The translations under genes were made by a program, and so were the position numbers. This document shows positions 33,434 through 43,365 of a stretch of 64,000 nucleotides of DNA, piece after piece. Source of the stretch: Raffaelea ambrosiae (lineage: Eukaryota; Ascomycota; Sordariomycetes; Ophiostomatales; Ophiostomataceae). Positions within the stretch are counted from its first letter, which is position 1. The number at the start of each line of letters is the position of its first letter. The DNA lies in assembly GCA_002778195.1 (NCBI GenBank), contig PCDI01000004.1, forward strand, positions 3,831,334 to 3,895,333, read 5' to 3'. The notes beneath the pieces are model-generated. The model ran no database searches. It saw only the letters and a list, made by a program, of their open reading frames with translations, and was not told the DNA's origin.

Positions 33434-34253
33434 GCACATTCCAAGGCATCAGGACACTTACATACAACGGCCCCAGCCCACATGGTTATGCCAACTCCCC
33501 AGTCAAGAACCTTGCATCAATCGACCCGAGGTGCAATGTTCCAGGGGACAAGCTAGTTGAGAGCACCGTCCAAGTACGGTTTGGTGACAACTTGACGCCC
33601 CAACGATGAGACACGGGCGAGAATTCATTGTCTTGCGACAAGAGGAGGTAACTGACAGTAGTTGACCGAAAGGCACCATGACAGACGAACAGAGTCAGAC
33701 GGTTGCTCCATAGTGCCACTGTAGTTTGAAACTTCCAAAATAATGCATGACCGCAACAGGGTCTGTCCAAGCGAAAATGTCATCGAAATCTAATATGCCC
33801 GTTACTGCAGGTCCGGCTCTCGTCTACCTCACTCCCGACCCACCCACAGACAACTCGTTCGTCAAATTATGGGAAGAAGGGACACATGAGTTAAGTGGCA
33901 AACCCTTTGGCCCAGGCAAGTGGGCCACCGCCGCAGACATTGCTGCCAACCACGGGTACTTGAACGTGCACATTCCCGACGGCCTCAAGGCTGGCCAGTG
34001 AGTTTGACGAACCCCCCCTATCTTCTGTCCTGATAAAACAGGTTTCAATTTCCCCAGCTACCTGGTTCGTGTCGAGATGATCGGGCTTCACGAGGCCGAG
34101 ATGTATTTTGACAAGAATTCAATGCATGGGGCGCAGTTCTACCCAAACTGTGTCCATATTGAAGTACCCGGTGACGGCGACGTGGGTCTCCCGAACGTCG
34201 TTTCCTTTCCGGGTACCTATGGCTGCTCCGACCCGGGCGGGCATTGTCTATGA
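33434..34253 (+). pseudogene. Decayed AA9 lytic polysaccharide monooxygenase
   Basis: Four blocks read like an AA9 (formerly GH61) LPMO. Block 1 (33434 to about 33590) has GTFQGIRTLTYNGP..NSPVKNLASIDPRCNV. Block 2 (from 33662) has LTERHHDRRTESDG, aligning with the region of the second copper histidine. Block 3 (33811-33997) has GPALVYLTPDPPTDNSFVKLW and ends at a GTGAGT. Block 4 (34058-34253) has YLVRVEMIGLHEAEM and GAQFYPNC, with the axial tyrosine. Blocks 3 and 4 splice normally. Blocks 1 to 2 and 2 to 3 cannot be joined in frame at ordinary splice sites, because stops occur at about 33608 and 33721. No signal peptide or N-terminal histidine is seen upstream. A pseudogene is the simplest reading; an unusual exon structure is the alternative. 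Confidence 0.6.
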
Positions 34254-34985
34254 TGCAAGACAAGAAACGCTGGTGGAAGGAGAGAAAGGGAGACAAAGAG
34301 AAGGTAGCAAAAAGGCAGCAAGTCCTGACGAGACACACAGATTTATTGCTCCACTCGGACGAGTCCCTTGCCCGCTACGCCTTGTACGACCACATATTAC
34401 AGGATCCCCGGACCAACCGGTTGTCTGGAGCCTGGCCGACGCGTAGGATCTATTTCAGGCCCATCCACACCCGCCCGCTGGTCGAGCTGGATCAGAGAGT
34501 TCGTGGCCAGTTTTACCACGTGCGAGGGCGCCAAAGCCGACGTGACTAGCACATCCCTGCATTTCGCTGAATGGTCTATCGTAGTACGTGCCAGACAACC
34601 TAACTACCGCGTAGAGATGAAGTAGGCAATTTGTTTAATAGCGTGAGATCAAGTAATTAAGAGATTTTTTTAGTGAGCACAAGGTCACTGCCACGTGACT
34701 TTCAATGGTTACTGCCCGCCCCCGCCCAAACCTGCGTCATCTTTGACGCAGGCACTGTGGCAAGGCCGACCCGCTAGGCTGCCGGCGTTTCCCCTCGTTG
34801 CCACAGAAGAAAGGCATCGACTTGACGACGTCACAATTTTCACGGCTGCGGCTGACACTCTAGGATATCCAAAGGAACCAAGAGAACGCTGATAGTTCTC
34901 TCACGATCTCGCAACGACTACAGCTGTACTCTTCCTACTCACCTATCAACCAGGCCTTATCTCAGCCTTCAGTACTCCTGTGAAC
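34254..34985. other. Intergenic, no gene seen
   Basis: AA9 remnant 3' flank and did2 promoter. Leader is pyrimidine-rich after 34890. Confidence 0.5.
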
Positions 34986-35819
34986 ATGTCTCAACGGCAG
35001 CTTGCTCGCGATATGCAGACTGAGTTCCAGGCTCGCGTGCGTAAAACCCCAGTTCTTTTCGCTATCGGGTACATCATACGATGCTCCGGGATGATTTGAG
35101 AGAGATATACTAACGCCCATTCCTGTTTATAGTTCAATGCGAAACAAGCCAGACGCGAGGCCATGAAAGCACAAAAGCAGGACGGCGAGCTCCGCAAACA
35201 GATTCAGAACGTAAGCGCTTCATTCTTTTGCTATTTATCTGGCGCCCTCCTTTCTCTGCGACTACTTCTTAGCCCAGTAGCGATATTTCAGACTGACTTG
35301 TTTCCCCCTATTTCGTAGCTCCTTAAGAAAGGCGAGACGCAACAGGCCGCCCAAAAGGCACGGATGCTCCTGGCCAAGCAAGCGATTGCCACCCAAATGG
35401 ATCAGGCTGCCGACATGGCCGAGCTTTCCGTCGCTCAGATCCAGGCGAACAACGCGATGAACCGCATGACCGCCATGATGGCTCAGTCCTCCCGTACCAT
35501 GAATCGCGCCCAGCGTCAAGTCAACCCCGAAAAGACTCTCGTCACGCTAGAGCAGTACCGCACGCAGAACGAGGAGTACGCCATGTCCAACAGCATCTAC
35601 ACCGATGCAATGACCCAGAGCACATCGGTACAGGTCTCTGACGATGCTGTGCACGAGCTACTGGGAAAACTAGCCGACGACGCTGGCGTCGAGCTGTCGC
35701 AGGAGCTCAACGCCGCTCAGGTCAGCAAGACGGATCCTGTCCGCGAGACGGCTGCGACGGAGCCTACTGCCGAGGAAGAGGATGCTCTCCAGCAGCGGCT
35801 ACGTGCGCTCCGGGCATAA
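34986..35819 (+). CDS. did2: ESCRT-III-associated protein Did2 (CHMP1/Vps46)
   Basis: Did2 recruits and stimulates the Vps4 ATPase that disassembles ESCRT-III on endosomes. Three exons: 34986-35036, 35133-35210 and 35319-35819, all phase 0, giving 209 residues. The coiled N-terminal helices (FNAKQARREAMKAQKQ, LLKKGETQQAAQKARMLLAKQ) are basic and the C-terminal half acidic, the normal charge layout of the Snf7 family. The protein ends in EEDALQQRLRALRA, the MIM1 helix that binds the MIT domain of Vps4 and is identical in type to yeast Did2 (QRLRALR). Length and order match yeast (204 residues). Confidence 0.95.
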
Positions 35820-36297
35820 ACTATAAAGGCCAGAGATTTCTGCATATGCAAGCATGGAATAACCCGGTGAAAGCACGCAACCCCGGGTTGTCTACCTTGT
35901 AGGGCTGGCATTTGTTTCTCGCCACTTCTTTCTGATGCTTGCCTGCCCCACCCCCCAACTGCGGTCCATATCATGGTCTGCACATTCTTATCGACTTCCC
36001 TTGTTGAAGACGGCGTTTCGACGGTCATTTTGGTATCATTTGGCGAAATTTTCGGTTTTTTTTTTGTTGACGAGACATGCCAATTTCCTCAAAAACCCGC
36101 ATGGCTGCTCTTGGCTCTGAAATTTTCTCTGCTGGCTTCTTTTTTTTTTTTTCACTTTCGATTGTGTGTGTGCGTGCATCTGTACGTACCTGGTCTGTTT
36201 TCTCCCCTTTTCATTTCCCAATATTATCGTTCGTGTTTTATTTTATCACCAATCACGATATTTCTTGCGCCTTCTGCAATAACCTGGCGCGGGCCTA
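35820..36297. other. Intergenic between convergent did2 and ski2
   Basis: 3' flanks rich in T runs (36058-36067, 36138-36152). No gene seen. Confidence 0.55.
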
Positions 36298-39200
36298 CTA
36301 CAAGTACAGACTGGGTACAGTTGTGATGTTCCTCATGATCGCTTCTTTGACGCCGTTCATTTTGGTCTCCAACGTGGTGTCCCCGATTATGCGGCCAATG
36401 TTCCTCACCTCACGACAGGTCTCCTCCAGCCGCGTGATTGTGCGCACAATTGTTCCCTCCTGCTCCGTTGTCATGCCAGCAATCGTCTTAAAGGGGCTAC
36501 CGCTGGCCCACTCGTAGACAACCTCGACAAGGCCAAAGTGTAGCTTGGATGACGGCCCCGAGTCGTCACCCGCAGCAATGACATGGAACTGTTCCTGCGT
36601 CCGAATGATATCTTTCCAGATGCGGTAGATTTCTATCAAACCTCGGGTGAGATTGTTCGAAATATATGGCGCTGCCTCAAGTTCTGTGTCGTCCTTACCT
36701 TGGTACACAAAAATAGACAATAATGCTGCAATCTCGGCCGGCTCATAGTTGGCCAGAAGATTGTTGAGAATGGCCTCTGTCAGCACCAGCTCGTCAGCAG
36801 TGCGAACCTCACAGGCCACACGGCCCTTCAGCATGACAACCGAACTGGCGTTGACGAAGCCCAGATGCTTCAGCACTGCGATGCGATTTTGATACTCGGG
36901 AAGCAGTGCCAGATTGGAGTCATCCATGGCACGTCGCATATCGGCAAGCTTGTCTTGAACAACCCATTCTTTATGGCGCAAATAGTACTGGAAACAGTCA
37001 GCGATTATTGGAAGTTGGATAAAGCGAGAACAGAGACCGGCTCAGGACTGAATCTGAGCTCCACAGCGTAAACACTTACGTGCTTCAAAAAGTCTGGACA
37101 AGCCAAAGCTGGTGAATCGAGGACGGCTGCAGATTTCGTCCGTCGATCATCAATATACCAAACAATATCAACGTCACGTATCTTGTCCAGAGTGACCTCA
37201 CCCCAAGCTACGCTGCTCCACGACGACTCCAGTGCTCCAGCAAGCTGGCTGGAGAGAGCTGGGAGCACATCTTGTGTTAATCGCTCAATGGACACCACCC
37301 GATCAGTCAGAAGTTCGATGTTGCCTATCGGCACGGCTACCCGGCGAACACGAATCTTTGACCGATCTTCCAGACAAGGTGGTAGCATGAAGCGCCGAAG
37401 GGCGGGTACAAACGCGAGCTTATCGCTTGCATCAGGGTTGCCATGAGATGGTTGAAATTCAACTACTTGCAGCTCCAGCACACCGCCGTCGTTTGGAGAG
37501 ATCTTGGGTAGATCTTCACCAATAACACCCACCGCACGAAGGCCGTGCTCATTGACGAAGACGACAACGCGACCACGACAGAAGAAGGTTGCACCGATGT
37601 GCAGTCTCGCCAGCTTCTGGTACATTTGGGAAGTGTCTTGTCTGTACATTTCAGCTTGTAGGTGGCAGGCAGCCATTGTTTCCTCGCAGAAGTCGCAGTG
37701 CTCCCGGCTGTAAACAAGAACCGCAAGTTCATCATCAAGTCTCTGCACCTGCTCTTCCAGCTCCGGCCGCTTGCGCTGGGTCGCATGCTCAGAGAAGGAG
37801 CGTTTCATCATATCCTCGACCTTGAGCGTTTCAACACGGTGCAGACTGAGAATCATGTTATATGTGAGGCGGAACTGCGATGTCAGCCGCGTGGGCTGTC
37901 CCAGAATCAGGCTCTTGAGCGTTTCCGCAGGTGGGACGTCGTGGTTCTCGCTGGTAGGGACAATGATAGCAGTGCCAACGCTATCCAGACCTCGCCGCCC
38001 CGCTCGTCCAGCCATTTGCGTATACTCGCCTGGCGACAGCACCCGGCGCTTGGTGCCGTCGAACTTGCGGTAGTCCGAGAAGACGACTGTCCTTGTTGGC
38101 AGGTTGAGGCCGACCGCGAACGTCTCAGTAGCGAAGAGAACCTTCACGAGTGACTGGGCAAATAGTAGCTCGACAATCTCCTTGACAATGGGCAAGAGGC
38201 CACCGTGGTGTACTGCGATACCCCGCGTGGCAAGGTCGCGTAGGCGGATGATCTGCGGCAGGCCTTGATCTTCCTTCGTAAGGCGGGATATGGACTTGGA
38301 GTAAATGGAGTGGATGCGTGTCTTCTCTCCCGAGTCACAGAAATCGAGGTTGCTGAGAGACATGGCGAACTCTTCGCAGCGCACACGAGAGAAGACGAAT
38401 ATGCACGCCGGCAGTAGTGATGACTTGCGAAGATAGCGCACCACGTCTGACCAAATGGTCTTCTCTTGTGCCAACGACGCTAAACCGCTCGCCCGTCCCG
38501 CGCGGCCCATGTGGCCCGGGTTGTGCGTCGCTCGGGGCGGGCCACCTCCACCTCGTCCACCGCGACCTCCGCCACCCCCTCGGCCACGCTGGCCACCGCG
38601 TTGTGGGTTGCCTCCGCGGACAGGAAGGCCACGGCCAGCGCCGCCGCGACCGGTCCCTCGACTGTTGGCGCTGCTGTTGTCCGGCTTCTTCTGGGGTTCT
38701 CCAGAAGCAAGAGTTTTTGCTTCTCTGTATCCCGTCTCCAGCCACTTGCGGTCGGCACGGACAATTTTCTGTGTAGATCTGCCACTCCACAGATAGTGCT
38801 CCAGCGGCACGGGACGTTTCGGGGTCGAAATGACGTACACATCTCGTTTCTTGGTCCGACCAACCCACGAGGCAAATTCGTAAGTGTTAGGCACCGTTGC
38901 CGACAACAAGATCATCGACACATGCTCCGGAAGCATAATGATTACCTCCTCCCACACAACACCGCGGTCCGTGTCACTGACATAGTGGACCTCATCGAAG
39001 ATGACAAACTCAACCTCCCGAAGAAGGTCAGATTGACTGTACAGCTTGCTGCGCAGAATCTCTGTTGTCATAATCAGGCACTTCGCCTCTTGATTGATCT
39101 GGACATCCCCTGTCAGGATACCTACATCATCAAACGTGTTCTTGAAGTCCCGAAATTTCTGATTGCTCAGAGCCTTGATGGGCGACGTGTAAATGGCTTT

Positions 39201-40329
39201 TGTCTGGTGCTTCTGTGCTAGGGCAATGGCATATTCAGCGACCACGGTCTTACCAGCTGATGTGTGCGCCGCCACAAATACGGAGTCGCCGCATTCCAGG
39301 TGATATATGGCTTCCTTCTGGAACGCATCCAGCTCGAAGGGCCATTTCCGTGCCATCTCCCCGGGAATCAAGTTGCGTAGATTTGATGATTCGGCGTTGA
39401 GATCCACCATATGAGCCCACTCTCTGCCTGATTTTCTCGTCTTGTCAGACGCCAGCGAATGATGAGGCCGCAGAGAAGGAAACTCGACCGGAAGGAGCTG
39501 GTCGAGGTCACCATCAAAGTGATGCGAATCGCCATCGATATCCTCTGCCTCCATCTTTGACGCTTCTTCTTCAAGAATGGTTCCGTAAGACGAATCATGG
39601 CGCAGTATTGTTCCATCTGAAGAGACCCTGAGATCTTTTTGGACCGTCTCTGATGCGGTAGGTCCCGTGGCTTCAGCCTTGAAAGCTGCCCTCGTGTTTT
39701 GCATTTGTTGAGGAAACCGGATGCCACGATCCAACCCCGGAGCAGTATCTAACAGTCCGCCAGATCCTGCCTGAAAGACCTTTTGAAGACGGGCTGAATT
39801 TTGCTTGGTTCTGTCCTTCGCCAAGATGGTTTGCTGGAGCCATTGCTCTTCAGCATTTGCTTCTGCTTCCTCGGCATCGTCGCATGTGGCGCCCAGAGTG
39901 GCAGCTACAAGACTGGCGCCATTAGAAAGACAGTCAGTGTCCGTGTCTTTGGTGGCAGCTACTTCTTCGTAGCCGACAATTTGAAAGTCACGGCCCCCCC
40001 GAAAGAAGCGGGTTTGAGTGCCGATGTCAGGAGGGCCGATCTGGAGCAACAAAGACTTGTCTATGCCAAGCTCCCAGCGTCTGGGTACAAGAAGAGTTAG
40101 CACCAAAGGCAAGACAAATGTGTAAAAACGAAATCCGCAGAACATACTGTTGTGCTTTGGTAACAATATGAGGCGGCAGCTCCCGCGGAGGCCTTAGAAA
40201 GACGGACTCGAGGTTTGTCTTTAGAGCCGATGTAACCAGTGTGTGCCTTCTCTTGGGTCGCCTCGTTGACAGAAGACTATCGATAACCCCAAAATATTCA
40301 TCCTCCACACAGGCGCGAATTGTGTCCAT
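36298..40329 (-). CDS. ski2: Ski2-type RNA helicase (SKI complex)
   Basis: DExH helicase of the SKI complex that feeds mRNA to the cytoplasmic exosome. Three exons: 40148-40329, 37080-40080 and 36298-36987, giving 1290 residues. Exon 1 joins at AQQRWELGIDKSLLLQ, typical of fungal Ski2. Motifs: Q-region FELDAFQKEAI, Walker A HTSAGKT, DEVH at about residues 423-426, SAT (LLSATVP), TRGIAVHHGGLLP, and motif VI QMAGRAGRRG. The C-terminal DSHCT domain follows (EMYRQ..., WGEVTLDKIRDVDIVW, MTTEQEGTIVRTITRLEETCREV). An RG-rich stretch (GRGGAGRG...RGGRGG, about residues 535-577) is inserted between the first and second RecA domains. Mtr4 is excluded by the Ski2-type N-terminus. The ATG at 40329 is the first in frame. 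Only 171 nt separate it from csm3. Confidence 0.94.
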
Positions 40330-40500
40330 AATGTTGAAGTCCTTCCGCAGTTCTGTGTACTTCGAATATGGTGCAGGTACGGGGTAGGTTTTGTGTGCTT
40401 TGTCCAACTTAGGGTGGGGCGAAATACAGCTTGCTCGCACAACGTCATAATTGCTAACCGATAATTACATATTTAAATATCGATATGAGCTAATACCTGG

Positions 40501-41539
40501 TCAGCTCCGTGGCTGAGCAATTGCTTCTGCTTCTGCTACCAGTGCATCCAAGTCATCAAAATCGACCGAAAGACTGTTTTCGGTAGGCAGTTGTCCTGAG
40601 CTACTCCGTATTGGTGCGTGCACCTCCATAGCTTCTGCCATGAGGGCATCCAGCTCGTCCTCGTCTGGTATTTCATCGGCAGCCTGCGGCGTTATTCTTT
40701 CCCCCGCCTGTGGTTCTGCTGTATATGCGTGATCTTCTTCTCCCCAAAATAAAATATCTTCTTCTGTTGGCTCATCCACAATTAGGCCGTTTTCTGTACC
40801 GGGTTGTGGTCGATGCTTTGTTGGGGATGAATTTCTCTGTGGTTGTGTGCGCGAAGCCTGTGTCGGCGGAGCCTGTGTCTGCAGCTCGTGGAGTGGTGCT
40901 TGATATTCCAATTGGCCTTCGTGCATGCCCGCATCCACATCTTCGGCACCTTTCGGTCGTGACTCGTTGATCCATTCCATGCGCATCTTGTGCATATTGG
41001 ACTTGTGGCCCTCTCTCTCTACCATAGCTAGAGCATCCCCGAATCTTGCTTTTGGAAAGAGGTCGTCAAGCCACAGCTGGTACATGGACAGCAACCGGGC
41101 TGCATCGGAGAACTAGAAGCATGGCTGTCAGTTGTATCGTAGGTGTGCGCCTTAACTTTACTTGAGATCTTACCTCGTGGCCCTTGCCCTTTAGTTTTAG
41201 AACTCGTGATCTTTTCCGTAGAGCGGGAATCCCTTTAGTCGATAGAAGCCTGGCCAAAAAAAAAAGTTGTTAATGAGGGTGTCCTTGACCATGGCGCAGG
41301 CTGGTAACCGAAAAACAAAACAACAAAAAAAAATACCTCGATTCGTCCAGTTTTACGCGGGGTTCCCGCACGCGCTTCTTCACGGAGACCTCTTCGTCGA
41401 TGCCCAGCCCACTTGTCTCTCCAGCTGCGGTATTCTTTGACTGGCTTGGCCTCGCACCAGAAGCGGGTGGTTCCTCGTCCGAGAAAAGCGCCCCAAACTC
41501 GAAGACGTCACTCGGAACGTAGTCGCCCAGGTCGGCCAT
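40501..41539 (-). CDS. csm3: Replication fork protection component Csm3/Swi3
   Basis: Partner of Tof1/Swi1 in the fork protection complex, needed for replication checkpoint signalling and sister cohesion. Three exons: 41337-41539, 41174-41249 and 40501-41112, giving 296 residues. The Swi3 domain runs across all junctions: VKKRVREPRVKLDESR, then LLSTKGIPALRKRSRVLKLKGKGHE, then FSDAARLLSMYQLWLDDLFPKARFGDALAMVE, ending HKMRMEWINE. The ATG at 41539 gives MADLGDYVPSD; upstream frame has no ATG. The C-terminal ~150 residues are acidic and disordered, with a repeated DELDALMAEAMEV / FDDLDALVAEAEAI motif. It is divergent from the complex I gene, with 367 nt between starts. Confidence 0.93.
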
Positions 41540-41906
41540 TGCTGAGGTTGACGGCGGCGCGCTCACAAATGCGGTCGTATTGTATTTGAAGACTGAAAGC
41601 GCTGGGCTAGATCTAGAGTTGTACTTGTGGTACTGGCAATTGGAAGTTTGCCGACTCGATTGGGGATCTAAGTCAGACGCGTTGGACGCGTTGGTAGCCG
41701 ACTAGGACCACTTATGTCAGCAGTCGTAAAGTGACTAATTCAATGACATTTGATAGCTTGCTATTGGCCCACACATGCTAGTCCATCTGCTTCTTCATGC
41801 CTGAGGCAACAACTTTTTGGCGGAAGCTCTTTCCTCGGAAAGATCTGGAGAAATCGAGGACTGTCGATTTTTGCCATCACCACCATTTGTTGTCTCTGGT
41901 CGCGCA

Positions 41907-42789
41907 ATGGCGAATACAACAACATCACCAGTGTACATCCCTAGTCGGGTTGTTCAATCTGACTATCCTGTGAGTCTGTACGGAGCCGGTTGGACCTGGT
42001 CTACCCGGGTGTATACCTAGAATTCTACTAACATTTGGCTGCGAAAACAATCAGCTCATCGACAATGATCCGTAAGGCAACACCCTCACGAACAGACCCT
42101 CCCTTTTACTTGCAGCCTACTCGACGAATCTGTGAAGATATTCTGGGCTTGTTATGAGATAGATTCAGTCTGTACTGCAACTGCAGACACGGCGACGCTG
42201 ACCTACCTCTCTAGTCATTTCAAAAGAGTAATGCGATATGCACGGCCGTCCGATTATGCCCATGGTGTTGTCGCTGCAGCATCGGGTCCTGGTCTACTCC
42301 TGGCCATGGAAAAGTTTGCTCCTTCATATGTCGGCAAGGGCGGCTTTGCACAGGCCATGCGGCTAGGCGGCTTTCTCGGCTTGGCTGGCGGCTTTCTGTA
42401 CTTTTACCAACGGTCGTGTTGTACGTTCGGATCACCCACGCCTTACCTTTCTTTGCCCTGATCTTCTTGGGTCCTCTCTATCCCCTTTACTGACACTGCT
42501 TGCAATGCCTACAGTACGATTCTACGGCATGTCGGAAAACGCCCGTGAGGTCGAGCTGGACATGAAGGAAATGGTGGCCAAGGTCAAAGCGGGCGAGCCG
42601 CTGTATGGGGAGAGCCGGCTGACTCCCAGCATGCAGGGTGTTGCAGCACGGCAGTCTCGGTATTCAGCCCTGTTCATGCAGGTGGTGCCGTGGTTCAATT
42701 TTGTCAACCACAACCAGCACGGAGTCGACACAGCCAAGTACTACCAACAAGCCGAACGGGAGCTGGAGGCCGAGAGGACGAAGCAGTAA
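41907..42789 (+). CDS. NADH:ubiquinone oxidoreductase 20.9 kDa subunit (complex I)
   Basis: Accessory subunit of fungal mitochondrial complex I (NUXM / nuo-20.9 of Neurospora). Four exons: 41907-41969, 42055-42071 (only 17 nt), 42215-42420 and 42515-42789, giving 186 residues, close to the Neurospora length. The tiny exon encodes LIDNDP and is supported by the family string DYPLIDNDPHF. Conserved blocks: RVMRYARPSDYAHG, GGFAQAMRLGGFLGLAGGFLYFY (a membrane span), RFYGMSENAREVELDMKEMVAKVKAGEPLYG, and VNHNQHGVDTAKYYQQAERELEAE. No cleavable presequence is evident. Confidence 0.93.
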
Positions 42790-43365
42790 AAACACGAATC
42801 ACGTTAGAGAAGACTGGGTAGAACCCGAATATATGTAGAACATTTTGTTCAATTCATTGCAAATATTATATGGCAACAGAGAGATACTTGGAAAACACAC
42901 TTTCCTCTCCGGGAACAGACAGACCACTGAGCCCTGGTTTGCCTGCATTGTCGTCTATAATTTTTTTCTTATTCGACAGACCGCATCGGCACGCCTCTGC
43001 TGTTCATTTTATGCTTCGCAAAGGAAACACGTTTCTCAATGTGTTGAATGTACTAGCCTCACTGTCTGTAGGTCTCACCTGGGTGCCAGATTACTGAGTG
43101 GAAGTTTGCAATGCAGGCGGGGGTGCGGCGCAATTAAATAACAAAGTTAGATAATTAGTTAACTAGTGGCTAACGATCCCGCCCTTCTCCCGACAGCGGC
43201 TGCCCAATCTTGGCATATAACTACCACGACCAGTGACTTCGACAAGCGATTTGTTCACATCCCCATTAATAGTATCTGCGATTACAAGCTGACCAGAACG
43301 CTCTTCTCGACAGGCCATAGCGAGGAAACTGATTCTCCTGGGGATCTACTCGATACGCATCAAGG
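42790..43365. other. Intergenic, no gene seen
   Basis: 3' flank of the complex I gene and promoter of the F-box gene. Confidence 0.5.

Noticed and set aside
33747..34001. Short AA9-like protein starting at the ATG at 33747
   Set aside because: The residues before GPALVYLTPD do not match AA9 and read through the TACTGCAG acceptor at 33810. It would lack the copper-binding N-terminus.
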